From Shimia aestuarii (GTDB lineage Bacteria > Pseudomonadota > Alphaproteobacteria > Rhodobacterales > Rhodobacteraceae), in the NCBI RefSeq assembly GCF_900114635.1, contig NZ_FOTQ01000001.1, positions 1,178,001-1,242,000 of the forward strand: a stretch of DNA of 64,000 nt. Direction: 5' to 3'. Under the pieces are notes generated by a model. The model was not told where the DNA came from. It ran no database searches and saw only the letters and a list, made by a program, of their open reading frames with translations. Position numbers and translations under genes: made by a program. Numbering within the stretch: the first letter of the stretch is position 1; every line of letters begins with the position of its first letter. Positions 29,636-38,518 of this stretch are shown piece by piece.

Positions 29636-30616
29636 TCAGACACGCAGATTTTTGGCAGAATCCTTGATGGCATCGTACTGACCCGACGGACGGAACCGCC
29701 ACAGGTAGTCGGCAATCACCGATTCCGGTGCCACTGGCTTGATCCCCAGCGCCTCAAAGCTCTGTGCCCCTTCGGACACCACGTTGTCATGGCGCAGCAA
29801 CTTGACCTGATCACGGGTCAGGATCTTGTTGTCGAACAGACCAAAGAGAACCTTGCAGATCATGTCAAAGGTCCAGCCCATCAGGCGACCAATGCCAAAC
29901 GGCAGGTTCAGGATGACTTTCTTGCGGTGGATGACTTCAAGGATTTCCTCAACCCAGCCACGCAGAGTTTTGACTTCCGGGCCACCCAGCTCGAACAGGC
30001 CTTCGGCTTCGCCCAGAACGCCCATCACGGCAGCCTTGGCAACGTCATCCACGTAAACCGGCTGGAACTTGGTTTCGCCACCGACGATCGGCAGGATCGG
30101 CCCCATCCGCGACATCGACGCGAAACGGTTGAAGAACTGATCATCCATGCCAAAGATCACCGAGGGGCGCAGGATCATCGCACCAGGCATATGCGCCAGC
30201 ACACCAGCCTCGCCTGCTGCTTTGGTCCGGGCATATGCGCTTTCGGACTCGGCGTCCCCACCAATGGCCGAAATATGCACCATGCGCTCGATCCCTGCGG
30301 CAGCCGCCAGCCGCGCAATACGCTCTGCGCCATCCGCTTGCACCGCGTCAAAGGTGTTCTTGCCGCTGTTGTCGAGAATACCAACGCAGTTTACCACCGC
30401 ATCCGCCCCGTCCATCACAGCCGCCACCGAGGCGTCGTCGCGGATGTTGCAGAACACGGGCTCGACCTGGCCGACGGCCCCATAAGGTTTGACGAACATC
30501 GCTTCGTTCGGGCGACGCACGGCCACACGCACCCGCCAGCCTTCCTTGGCCATACGCTGTGCAATATGGCGCCCAACAAAACCAGAGCCGCCGTAGATGG
30601 TGACAAGTTTCGACAT
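29636..30616 (-). CDS. Complex I NDUFA9-like NAD(P)-binding epimerase-family protein
   Basis: A 326-residue atypical short-chain dehydrogenase with the nucleotide motif YGGSGFVGRHIA (residues 8-19), an AVVNCVGIL strand and the active-site-like region ISAIGGDAESESAYARTKAAGE, where Tyr and Lys are spaced as Y-x-x-x-K. The C-terminal part (ILEVIHRKKVILNLPFGIGRLMGWTFDMICKVL) matches the NDUFA9 group associated with respiratory complex I. GGAGG precedes the ATG. No other complex I gene is nearby, so whether it assembles with the enzyme or acts as a quinone-biosynthesis accessory is open. Confidence 0.88.
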   Translation of the reverse strand: MSKLVTIYGGSGFVGRHIAQRMAKEGWRVRVAVRRPNEAMFVKPYGAVGQVEPVFCNIRDDASVAAVMDGADAVVNCVGILDNSGKNTFDAVQADGAERIARLAAAAGIERMVHISAIGGDAESESAYARTKAAGEAGVLAHMPGAMILRPSVIFGMDDQFFNRFASMSRMGPILPIVGGETKFQPVYVDDVAKAAVMGVLGEAEGLFELGGPEVKTLRGWVEEILEVIHRKKVILNLPFGIGRLMGWTFDMICKVLFGLFDNKILTRDQVKLLRHDNVVSEGAQSFEALGIKPVAPESVIADYLWRFRPSGQYDAIKDSAKNLRV

Positions 30617-30794
30617 GAGGGGCCTCCGCTATCAATAAGTCCCTGTCCGAATAACGCCCAAGGGCCTTGGGAACAAGCCGCAAACACCCCCCCGCGACAA
30701 GAATCCCCTTCCTGGGAGTTTTCCTCAAAGCACATCGGCCCGAATGCCCCGAAACTTTCGGAAATAATTTTTCCGATTCTTTTCAGAATCGCCG

Positions 30795-30822
30795 TTGACA
30801 CGCCCCCGCCCCGGGTCTAAAC
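30795..30822 (+). promoter_or_regulatory. Promoter of tRNA-Leu
   Basis: TTGACA (30795-30800) is followed after about 15-16 nt by TCTAAAC (30816-30822), 20 nt before the tRNA. The GC-rich sequence between the -10 box and the tRNA is typical of stable-RNA promoters under stringent control. Confidence 0.6.
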
Positions 30823-30841
30823 GCCTGCCTCACCAACCCGT

Positions 30842-30928
30842 GCCCAGATGGCGGAATTGGTAGACGCGCTAGCTTCAGGTGCTAGTGTCCGTATGGACGT
30901 GGAGGTTCGAGTCCTCTTCTGGGCACCA
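30842..30928 (+). tRNA. tRNA-Leu (anticodon CAG)
   Basis: The acceptor arm GCCCAGA pairs with TCTGGGC, and the anticodon stem CTAGC/GCTAG encloses TTCAGGT with anticodon CAG. A long variable arm typical of class II tRNA follows (GTGTCCGTATGGACGT), the T loop reads GGTTCGAGTCC, and CCA is encoded. Total length is 87 nt including CCA. Confidence 0.96.
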
Positions 30929-31038
30929 AATATCCCCAAAAATTGCTGCACGTGTTTCGCCTGAAACCAACCCTACAGCATGGCCCAGCGCGTCTGGACC
31001 CGCTTCACGTCGCACCAAGGCTTTTCATGATTTTGCTT

Positions 31039-31115
31039 TGGCGACCCCGGCAGGATTCGAACCTGCAACCTGCCCCTTAGGAGGGGGCTGCTCTATCCAG
31101 TTGAGCCACGGGGCC
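31039..31115 (-). tRNA. tRNA-Arg (anticodon CCT)
   Basis: On the minus strand the acceptor GGCCCCG pairs with CGGGGTC (one G-T pair). The anticodon stem GCCCC/GGGGC encloses CTCCTAA, giving anticodon CCT, which reads AGG. The T arm is GCAGGTTCGAATCCTGC, and CCA is encoded. It is 77 nt long and converges on tRNA-Leu. Confidence 0.96.
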
Positions 31116-31213
31116 GCTTGCCGACGCTTCTATCTTTCTGTTTGGACGATGTCATGCCCCCATACAAAAAAGTTTCCCTTGGTCGAAGCTTTCGGCAACG
31201 CTTGAACCCGCAA

Positions 31214-31233
31214 CGATGTTCGCGGTAACATCG
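31214..31233 (+). promoter_or_regulatory. GntR/LacI-type operator upstream of the LacI-family gene
   Basis: CGATGTTCGCGGTAACATCG is a 20-bp palindrome with perfect 7-bp arms and a CG-containing centre. Its core ATGTT-N6-AACAT closely matches the operator of E. coli gluconate repressor GntR. It ends 25 nt before the start of the regulator gene, consistent with autorepression. Confidence 0.65.
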
Positions 31234-31258
31234 CTTCAGCTCAACAGGATGATATTCA

Positions 31259-32275
31259 GTGGCAAGCGACAAACGTTCATTGACATTGCGCGACGTGTCC
31301 GAGGTTTCAGGCGTGTCCGAGATGACGGTCAGCCGGGTTCTTCGAAACAGAGGCGATGTGTCCAGCGCAACCCGCGAAAAAGTTCTCAAGGCGGCCAAGG
31401 ATCTAGGCTATGTGCCCAACAAGATCGCCGGGGCATTGGCCAGCCAGAGGGTTAACCTTGTGGCAGTGATTATTCCATCCCTGTCCAACATGGTATTCCC
31501 CGAGGTACTTTCCGGCATCAGCCAAGCTCTTGAAGAAACGGATCTGCAACCGGTTGTTGGGGTTTCTGACTATATCCCTGAAAAAGAGGAAAAAGTCCTT
31601 TATGAGATGTTGTCCTGGCGCCCTTCGGGCGTGATCATCGCGGGTCTGGAACACACCGACGCGGCTCGCGCGATGCTGAAGGCCAGCGGCATTCCGGTGG
31701 TTGAGATCATGGATACGGACGGTGATCCTGTCGACGCGATGGTCGGGATCTCGCATCGCCGCGCCGGACGGGAGATGGCTTCGGCCATTCTCGACGCCGG
31801 ATACCGAAAAATCGCTTTCCTGGGAACGAAGATGCCCCTCGATCACCGGGCCAGGAAACGCTTTGAAGGGTTCACGGAAACGCTGGCCAAATCCGGAGTC
31901 GAGGTCTGCGACCGCGAGTTCTATTCGGGCGGGTCGGCACTGGCCAAAGGGCGCGAGATGACCAAGACCGTTCTGGATCGAAGCCCCGAGATCGACTTCA
32001 TTTATTATTCCAACGACATGATCGGCGCGGGTGGTCTTTTGTACCTGCTGGAACAGGGGATCGACATACCCGGCCAGATCGGTTTGGCCGGGTTCAACGG
32101 GGTCGAACTTTTGCAGGGGCTGCCGCGACAGCTTGCAACGATGGATGCCTGCCGCAAGGAGATCGGCACAAAGGCGGCCGAAATCATCGCACAACGCGTC
32201 GCCGGTGACGATCCCGACGGGAAAGTGACCCTGACCCCCAAGATCAGCTTCGGAGACACGTTGAAACGCGGCTAG
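31259..32275 (+). CDS. LacI-family transcriptional repressor (GntR/gluconate-like)
   Basis: A 338-residue LacI-family regulator. Residues 8-55 form the helix-turn-helix and hinge helix (LTLRDVSEVSGVSEMTVSRVLRNRGDVSSATREKVLKAAKDLGYVPNKIAGAL), and residues 60-335 form the sugar-binding-protein-like effector domain (VAVIIPSLSNMVFPEVLSGISQALE). The sequence is closest in type to gluconate repressors. The start is GTG 31259, with AGGAT upstream. A matching palindrome lies just before it, but no gluconate transport or kinase gene is in the window, so its targets are elsewhere. The stop codon overlaps that of the next, convergent gene by 4 nt (CTAG). Confidence 0.92.
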   Translation: MASDKRSLTLRDVSEVSGVSEMTVSRVLRNRGDVSSATREKVLKAAKDLGYVPNKIAGALASQRVNLVAVIIPSLSNMVFPEVLSGISQALEETDLQPVVGVSDYIPEKEEKVLYEMLSWRPSGVIIAGLEHTDAARAMLKASGIPVVEIMDTDGDPVDAMVGISHRRAGREMASAILDAGYRKIAFLGTKMPLDHRARKRFEGFTETLAKSGVEVCDREFYSGGSALAKGREMTKTVLDRSPEIDFIYYSNDMIGAGGLLYLLEQGIDIPGQIGLAGFNGVELLQGLPRQLATMDACRKEIGTKAAEIIAQRVAGDDPDGKVTLTPKISFGDTLKRG

Positions 32276-33192
32276 CGTTTTTTCTCGTATTTGGCGATGC
32301 GTTGCTCGGCAGCGCGCAGTGCCTTGCGAAAATGCGGCCCGCGACGCCGGGCCAGCACGGCACGGCAATAGCGCGCCAACAGCTTCGGACGATTCATCCC
32401 TTCGAGCGTGTGCAGCATTTCCTTTTGAAAGCGCGGCGTTTCCCGGCGGCGGCGCAACAGGGTGTAGAATTCCGCATCCGTCATCGTCCCAGCGACACAG
32501 CCTTCGATCACCGGTTTTAGAACTCCCATCTGCAACCACAGCGACGCGATCCGGTGCCCCATGAAACGACAGCGATACTTGTGAACATGTGCGCCGCGAA
32601 ACAGGGCGGCATGCATCGCGTCAAGCGCCGCGCGCGGATCATAAAACAGGTGCACCGCCTCCGCATCGGACACCATGTCCGGGGCATAGCCATAACGGTC
32701 GGTGTAGTTTCGCTTCCATGCCTTGCGATAGCGTGTCTCCCATGACGCGACCCCGCGATCCAGTGTCGCTTGTGGGGAAATGCAAATCACGGTCGCGCCG
32801 GGGGCTGCCGAGGAAAACACCGCGGCGGCATAAGCGCCCATCGACGCACCATAAAAGATCACCTTGTCGAAACGCTTGAAAAACCCTTCTTCGCGCAACC
32901 GGTCAAAAAAGTCATGGACGTCACAATCACGATACCACGTCCAGTCATGCGCCATGAGACCAAGCATCGACCAACCACGCGAAGTCACGAAATCATAGCC
33001 CCAAGGCATGCGATCATCTGCGTTCCCATAGACATGATCCAGATTTTCGAAGGTCACGATCAATGTCTTGCCGCGCTCGACAAACAGGGCCGTGTGCTCC
33101 GGACCAAGCGCCTCGTAAAACCCCTCGCGCGCGCCGATGGATTGCAAGTTTGTCTGCCATTCGGTCTGCGTCTGTTCGGGCCGATCCTTCAT
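32272..33192 (-). CDS. Alpha/beta-hydrolase-like protein of a surface-glycan cluster
   Basis: A 306-residue cytoplasmic protein of no clear named family. FDKVIFYGASMGAYAAAVFSSAAPG (Ser117 in G-x-S-x-G) resembles an alpha/beta-hydrolase nucleophile elbow, and ATVICISPQATLD follows as the next strand. The C-terminus is highly basic (RRRRETPRFQKEM, RRRGPHFRKALRAAEQR). ATG 33192 is chosen because it lies one base after the sulfotransferase stop (TGACATG). It is the last of five minus-strand genes with glycosyltransferases and a sulfotransferase, suggesting a role in glycan modification. No enzymatic activity is assigned. Confidence 0.75.
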   Translation of the reverse strand: MKDRPEQTQTEWQTNLQSIGAREGFYEALGPEHTALFVERGKTLIVTFENLDHVYGNADDRMPWGYDFVTSRGWSMLGLMAHDWTWYRDCDVHDFFDRLREEGFFKRFDKVIFYGASMGAYAAAVFSSAAPGATVICISPQATLDRGVASWETRYRKAWKRNYTDRYGYAPDMVSDAEAVHLFYDPRAALDAMHAALFRGAHVHKYRCRFMGHRIASLWLQMGVLKPVIEGCVAGTMTDAEFYTLLRRRRETPRFQKEMLHTLEGMNRPKLLARYCRAVLARRRGPHFRKALRAAEQRIAKYEKKR

Positions 33193-33193
33193 G

Positions 33194-33955
33194 TCATGCC
33201 GCCCTTGCCAGCGTCCGGCGAACGTCTTCATACATTTCGAAGTCGGGTCCAAAAGCGGTTTCGATGTTCTTTCGGTCGGTCGCCGTCATGGCTGCGATCA
33301 ATTCGGCACTCATGGACTTGTGACCAAGCGAGGTTCGTGTGTCCTGAACTTCCGGATGTTCGACATCGAATATGCGGCGCACGATCCTTGTCATGGCGCC
33401 GTTCAAATCGGCCATGTCCCCTACAAAGTCATAGTTGATGAAATCGTAGGACACTTCGAGCCGCTGACTGCGCCAATGGCGGTCCACGTCGCGCGCGCCC
33501 TCGTCATGGGCCATGACATCGAGAAACTGGGACAAGCTCATGTCGCTGTCTGCCGGCCTCTTGAGATAGCGCATCAGCTTGGTCTTCTGCTTTTCCCCCT
33601 TCAAAATCTTGTCGGCAAAGGAAGACACGGTGCGCGCCACGGGTTCGCGCACGATCGTAAAGCGATAGACCTGCTTGTCCGCCAATGCCTCCATCACCCG
33701 GGGCATCGAAAGACCCCGCGGACCAGTCAGCAGCAGGGTATTGGGTGGCGTATGCACCGACCCCATGTCGATGCTTTCTGTTCCCTCACCTTTTTTCTGC
33801 AGGAGATTGGCCATCAACGTGGCAAGCACCGTGGTGCAGGCCGCCTTGTGGTTCTTCATGTAAAGGAACGGTGTGCCAAACAAGGGGATATTCACCAGCT
33901 GCAGGAAATGCCGCCGGTGTTGGTAATTGTCGAGGATACGCGGGCGATAGTCCAT
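33194..33955 (-). CDS. Sulfotransferase family protein
   Basis: A 253-residue protein of the carbohydrate sulfotransferase type. FLYMKNHKAACTTV (about 30-43) matches the loop that binds the 5'-phosphosulfate of PAPS, and FTIVREPVARTVSSFADK (about 99-116; Arg103, Ser111) matches the 3'-phosphate-binding motif. These enzymes transfer sulfate from PAPS to sugar hydroxyls. ATG 33955 lies one base after the stop of the preceding glycosyltransferase gene, arguing for translational coupling; the longer frame to 34141 would overlap that gene. No signal peptide is present, so sulfation would be cytoplasmic, before export. Confidence 0.86.
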   Translation of the reverse strand: MDYRPRILDNYQHRRHFLQLVNIPLFGTPFLYMKNHKAACTTVLATLMANLLQKKGEGTESIDMGSVHTPPNTLLLTGPRGLSMPRVMEALADKQVYRFTIVREPVARTVSSFADKILKGEKQKTKLMRYLKRPADSDMSLSQFLDVMAHDEGARDVDRHWRSQRLEVSYDFINYDFVGDMADLNGAMTRIVRRIFDVEHPEVQDTRTSLGHKSMSAELIAAMTATDRKNIETAFGPDFEMYEDVRRTLARAA

Positions 33956-33956
33956 T

Positions 33957-34961
33957 TCAACCCTCGCGAAAAACACCAGGGGCCGCCGCGACCAGCTTGT
34001 CCCGGCAATCCTTGATAAAGCTTTTTTCGACAAGGTAGTCGCGCGAAATCTTGGTAATCGACGCCTCGCCCTTGAGCGATTCAATGGCGATTTTCGCCTG
34101 GAACTCGGGATCGTCCACAGGTGCCTTGTTCTTGACCACACGCGCCGGAATTGGGGCGGCGTCGGGGTCGATCCCGTGTTTGACCATAACCTCGCGCATG
34201 AAGGAACCGCGCCGCGGGCGGTTGTTTTCCTTTTCCTGAAGCCGCGGCTTCATCCGGCGGGCCCAGAAATGCACCCCCTTGGTGTCTTCGGTAAACCAGT
34301 CATCCATGTCGAACCGGCTTTGGAACATCTTGTTCCGGTCCTTGAAACTCACCGGGTAGAATGCGGCGACAGGTTCAGCATATTTGATTTCGCCGGATTG
34401 CTTGAGGAAATACGTCACCGCCGCAGGTCCCGTGAACCCCCAGTTCTGCGCCGTCATATGAACCGGATTTCCAGCATCTTTCTCTGCCTGCAATTCCTTC
34501 TGCTGCCATGGCCTCAGCCAGGGGCCGATGGCGTACTCATCCTCGAAAAATTCGAGCATCGCATTCAAAGCCTTGGAGGTTTTTGGCAAGCCCAACACGG
34601 CGTTGCAGACAAGATCATCCTTTTCCCATCCGAACACGGTTTTCCGTGTGAAATTGAACGGGCGGTAGCAATAGATATCCGCGTCCACCCAGATCTTGTC
34701 AGTCTTTTTCAGAAGGTTAAGACGCCACAGATCGGCGTGTATCGCAGGGCTTCCAGTGCGCACGTGGCGATACATCGGTTCGCCCGGAAAGATCTCGTTC
34801 GCATCTGCCGTATGGACCCCTTCGGGCACATTCGTGATTTCCTCGTAGCTGTAAAGCGTCGTGTGATGCCCAGCGTCGGCAAAGCTTTTCAGGCAAAGCT
34901 GCTCCAGCCAGCTGAGCTGCCCACCAATCCACAAGGATGCAATCTCGGGAAGTTTGGCCAT
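33957..34961 (-). CDS. GT32-like glycosyltransferase
   Basis: A 334-residue protein with features of the Gly_transf_sug (GT32-like) group: an N-terminal IASLWIGGQLSWLEQLCLKSFADAGHHTTLYSY, then SPAIHADLWRLNLLKKTDKIWVDADIYCYRP with a DxD motif (Asp93, Asp95), and later GPAAVTYFLKQSG and GVHFWARRM. Such enzymes transfer a hexose from a nucleotide sugar to a glycan or lipid acceptor. It is followed one base later by the sulfotransferase gene. A 99-nt gap precedes it. The sugar is unknown. Confidence 0.82.
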   Translation of the reverse strand: MAKLPEIASLWIGGQLSWLEQLCLKSFADAGHHTTLYSYEEITNVPEGVHTADANEIFPGEPMYRHVRTGSPAIHADLWRLNLLKKTDKIWVDADIYCYRPFNFTRKTVFGWEKDDLVCNAVLGLPKTSKALNAMLEFFEDEYAIGPWLRPWQQKELQAEKDAGNPVHMTAQNWGFTGPAAVTYFLKQSGEIKYAEPVAAFYPVSFKDRNKMFQSRFDMDDWFTEDTKGVHFWARRMKPRLQEKENNRPRRGSFMREVMVKHGIDPDAAPIPARVVKNKAPVDDPEFQAKIAIESLKGEASITKISRDYLVEKSFIKDCRDKLVAAAPGVFREG

Positions 34962-35060
34962 GTCGCCTGCCCTTTGTTCTTGATTTGCGAACAGTTTACC
35001 CGGTCCGCCAGATTTTGTCTCCGATTTTCAAGCTAAAATCAAAGACATCTCCAGACCCGA

Positions 35061-37316
35061 TCAATGTGCGGTTTCCTGTTTATCAACGGTAAAGAAAAAG
35101 TCTTCTGCCAAGTCCTTTTCAACAACCCAATCAGGGATTACCTGCGGCCCGGCTAGGAACACGTTGGCTCCGAAATGCGGATGCAACCGAGCCAGCTTTT
35201 CCATGCGCGCGCCTGTCAACTCTTCGTAGAATTTCGCATAGTTCTCCGTGGCTTTCAGCGCGTCGATCTTTGCCCGGTGGCGATCCACGCAAAAGGCATG
35301 GGCCTCGGCAATCTCGGGATCGGACAAAAGGCGATCCATCTCAGCCTGCATCAACGGGATCATGCGCTGGATCGAGCAATCTTCGTCCACGTTGTTGTTC
35401 ATCCTGAACCAATAGGCCAACCCCTGATCCCGATCCACGTGGTTCACACGCCCCCTGTCACGCTTGACGAGGAAACTCTCGGCGGACCGGACCGCGTAAT
35501 GGTTGAGCTGCACCAGATCGTATCCAACCGTATCCGTCGTTGAACGCCACGCGTTGCGGTACATGTCCTTGGGCAAAGGCTTGCCGGACCCGTTCACCCA
35601 TTTGATTTCGTTCCACAACTGCGGGTTAAGCCCCTTGGGTCGGTGCACCCCGAGCTTCTTGAACAGGCCGATATTGCGGTAAAGCGTCTTGAAGCCCCAC
35701 GCCTGATGCGGCTTGCGGGTCATTTCATAGGCACATCGGGTGAACTGCGCCATCAACGGTTCATCCGCGTATTCATGCACGTCCGAATTTCCGAACAAAC
35801 GCCAGGTGCAGGAAATCAGGTTCGCCCCCCCAACCGCATTGAACAGCGCTTTGAGTGTCCCGTCACCAGTCTTGATATTGATGAACTCATCCACGTCCAT
35901 CGAGATCACCCAATCGGCGCTCCTGATCACATCTTCCTTTTCCCCCGCCTGCAATGCCGCGTGCTGTGGTTTCAGCCCGGTACCCTTGAACGGGTTTTCG
36001 CGATGCTGGACATAGCCTTTGTCCTGCAACAGCTGCAGGAACGCGTCGGTGCCGTCGTTGCAGTCGTTGGTGTAGACCAACACGTCCTTGACCCCGATGG
36101 CCCGGTGATAGGCCAGCCATTCAAGGATGAAGGGGCCCTCATTTTTCATACAGGTGATGATCGTGACATCGTTGCTGTCGGGGTCAATCTTTGGTTTTGC
36201 GATCTCGGGCATGCGAACCGGTTTGTGCTCGAACACGTTTTCCGCAAGGTCCAAAAGCGCCGGTTCTTCGATCAGCGCCGTCTTGGGCACGATCTTGGAC
36301 ACCGTATCTGTTGGATGGCGCAACCCCATGCAGCGATAGAAGTAGACCCACTCCTCTGGGCTCGGCGATGTCCCCACAATCCGCACCAGCCGCCAGACAG
36401 CCCCGGGTCCGGCCCGGCCCGGCGCCACACACCATCTGCGACGCATCTTGCTGGCATCGAACTGTACGCAGATATGGTCGCCAAAACTGGCGTCGTCATT
36501 GTTGCGCACACGCCACGGGTAGCAATGCTGCCCAACCAGCGTGACCGCACCGGACGACGATTGCACCGCAGCGTCAAACACGTTGCGCCCCGCAACACTG
36601 TTCCCGGTGCGTTTGGTGAGCAGGTCCGAGATATCCAGCAGTGCCACCGCGCGGGCGCGATCAAGGAACCACCGCCGCATCAGCTCAAAAACTTGCAGCT
36701 CGCCCAGCGGCGCATCCCAAGGAGAAGGTGGCGGTACATCCATCCGATCCTTGCCCGGCGCATCCGGCGCGTTGAACGGATGGGCTTCGGGCGGCAGGTC
36801 GTGGTGGCCCAGCGGCATGTCAGCATGCACTACGACCACCTGTTTCAGCCCCCTGATCTCCGTTGCCTGTCGCCCAAGATCACCGGCAAAGCTGGCTGCT
36901 TCTTCGGGTCGCGTCCGATCCAAGATCAGAGCTGCCTGCATTCCGTGATGCTCGACATGATAGCGCAGCCAGTCGATGGTCGCGGCCAACGTTTCCCCGT
37001 TTCGAATGGCAAATGCGACGTTCAGACCTTCAAACAGCGCCTGTTCCTGCAAGATCGGTTGCAAGGTAGCCGCGTGTCCGTTCAAGACTAGCTCTGGCCG
37101 CGCTCCATCATAGCGCAGATCGGCAATCAACCCATTGCCGACACTACGAAGGTTGAGAATGTCGGTCTTGTCTCCCGGCACGATCATATCCGCAGCGGTG
37201 CCAGTCGAAAAATAGGTCACCGCATCGCCCTTGCCGATACCAATCGTGGCCAGCACCCGCACGCCATCAACGTCAAGATGTTGGAAGGAACCGCTTTGAA
37301 ACCTCACCTGGCTCAT
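35061..37316 (-). CDS. Two-domain family 2 glycosyltransferase (DVD type)
   Basis: A 751-residue protein. Residues from about 377 to 640 form a Glyco_tranf_2_4-type domain: NDVTIITCMKNEGPFILEWLAYHR, the SMDVDEFINI motif (DVD near 474) and VHRPKGLNPQLW. The first 370 residues are a distinct region without a recognised family, containing beta-rich N-terminal segments and a WFLDRARAVALLDISDLL stretch; it could be a second transferase-like or binding domain. The C-terminal part ends in a charged helical region. It shares the DVD domain with the upstream neighbour at 37354-38406 and lies in the sulfated-glycan block. Donor and acceptor are unknown. Confidence 0.83.
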   Translation of the reverse strand: MSQVRFQSGSFQHLDVDGVRVLATIGIGKGDAVTYFSTGTAADMIVPGDKTDILNLRSVGNGLIADLRYDGARPELVLNGHAATLQPILQEQALFEGLNVAFAIRNGETLAATIDWLRYHVEHHGMQAALILDRTRPEEAASFAGDLGRQATEIRGLKQVVVVHADMPLGHHDLPPEAHPFNAPDAPGKDRMDVPPPSPWDAPLGELQVFELMRRWFLDRARAVALLDISDLLTKRTGNSVAGRNVFDAAVQSSSGAVTLVGQHCYPWRVRNNDDASFGDHICVQFDASKMRRRWCVAPGRAGPGAVWRLVRIVGTSPSPEEWVYFYRCMGLRHPTDTVSKIVPKTALIEEPALLDLAENVFEHKPVRMPEIAKPKIDPDSNDVTIITCMKNEGPFILEWLAYHRAIGVKDVLVYTNDCNDGTDAFLQLLQDKGYVQHRENPFKGTGLKPQHAALQAGEKEDVIRSADWVISMDVDEFINIKTGDGTLKALFNAVGGANLISCTWRLFGNSDVHEYADEPLMAQFTRCAYEMTRKPHQAWGFKTLYRNIGLFKKLGVHRPKGLNPQLWNEIKWVNGSGKPLPKDMYRNAWRSTTDTVGYDLVQLNHYAVRSAESFLVKRDRGRVNHVDRDQGLAYWFRMNNNVDEDCSIQRMIPLMQAEMDRLLSDPEIAEAHAFCVDRHRAKIDALKATENYAKFYEELTGARMEKLARLHPHFGANVFLAGPQVIPDWVVEKDLAEDFFFTVDKQETAH

Positions 37317-37353
37317 GTGCCTACTCGTACCCTGCGTCCTGTCCCGACCGTGT

Positions 37354-38406
37354 TCAGCCGGTTGTCTTGTTGGCTTCCTGATACCACCGAACCAGTTGCC
37401 GCTGCAAACGCTGTGGTAGTATGGCGCTGCTCCCGGCCACCAGAATCTCGGTCATCAACGCTTGATACGCCGGTCGGCTCACCAGTTCGCTAAACCGCGC
37501 CCGATGCCATGCCACTGCCTGCTCGTGAAGCTCTGCGACACCCGGCACCGCGCGCAGCTCCTTCTCGGCCTCTTCCGTGGCAGGGCGCATTTGCGACACG
37601 GAAGAGTCAGGAACAGAATTGAAGTTTCGTTCGATCCAATATGAAAGATCGACGAGCTTGTGCGCCCTGTTTGGCAGGCCGCGATCGCATTTATTGACGA
37701 AGGCCGCGGCCGACCGCACGGCATAGTGGTTCAACTCCACCAGATCACGCCCCACCCCAAGGTCAAACAGCGAAAGACGTTGCGGGGCACGGGCAAGAAA
37801 CGGGTGCATCGGCTGCCCCGATCCATCGACGAAAATGGGCAAACCCGCTTTTTCAGGGTCTTTCTGCTTGGGGCGGTGCACGCCCAGTTGATTGAACGGC
37901 CCCTTGGCCCGGAACAGAGTCTTGAACAGGCTTGCCGAGATCGGGAACTGCAAATCCGCAGGGGCCGCGCGGGTAAATTGCTCGGTCACGGGGGCGTCTT
38001 CGATCCCGACCACGTCATTGTGCCCAAAAAGCCGCCACGGCAGCACGATCGCATCGGTGTTTTCCGGCACCCTGTTCACAAGCGCCGGAATACTGTGACC
38101 TTCGACATGGATGTTGAGAAATTCATCCACATCCGAGACCAATATCCAATCCGCCTTCTTGCGCAACGGATGGCGCCACGCCTGTCGCAGAGCCTGCCAT
38201 TGAATGCTCTTTCCCGGCTTGGGCTCATGCGGCACATGGCAAATGACCCCGGCGGCTTGCAACGCCTCGAGCATTTCGTGCGTGCCATCATCGCAATCAT
38301 TTGAAAAAATTAGAAAATCCGACACGCCGGCGGCCCGGTGGTGGGCAATCCACTCCAGCAGATAAGGCCCTTCGTTCCGAACCGATGTCACACTGAGAAC
38401 GCGCAC
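37354..38406 (-). CDS. Family 2 glycosyltransferase (DVD type)
   Basis: A 350-residue single-domain paralog of the C-terminal half of the next gene: SVTSVRNEGPYLLEWIAHHRAAGVSDFLIFSNDCDDGT at the start, LVSDVDEFLNI (Asp92, Asp94) for metal and nucleotide-sugar binding, and LGVHRPKQKDPEKAG. The start is GTG 38406 with an AGAAGAGG stretch upstream. It is the first gene of the five-gene minus-strand block; the next starts 38 nt further on. Similar proteins are annotated as polysaccharide biosynthesis or capsular glycosyltransferases. Confidence 0.85.
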   Translation of the reverse strand: MRVLSVTSVRNEGPYLLEWIAHHRAAGVSDFLIFSNDCDDGTHEMLEALQAAGVICHVPHEPKPGKSIQWQALRQAWRHPLRKKADWILVSDVDEFLNIHVEGHSIPALVNRVPENTDAIVLPWRLFGHNDVVGIEDAPVTEQFTRAAPADLQFPISASLFKTLFRAKGPFNQLGVHRPKQKDPEKAGLPIFVDGSGQPMHPFLARAPQRLSLFDLGVGRDLVELNHYAVRSAAAFVNKCDRGLPNRAHKLVDLSYWIERNFNSVPDSSVSQMRPATEEAEKELRAVPGVAELHEQAVAWHRARFSELVSRPAYQALMTEILVAGSSAILPQRLQRQLVRWYQEANKTTG

Positions 38407-38518
38407 GAATGCCTCTTCTTTCCTACCCCTGTGCTATTGCTAGCACGACGCACGGCGCTGGCACATCCAAAGGAAACGCGCGCCGGGCAACCTGAGTCCT
38501 GCGGGTTACAGTGCTTGG

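Noticed and set aside
30842..31115. tRNA-Leu / tRNA-Arg as an integration site for a mobile element
   Set aside because: No integrase, no duplicated tRNA 3' end and no change in gene content around the pair.
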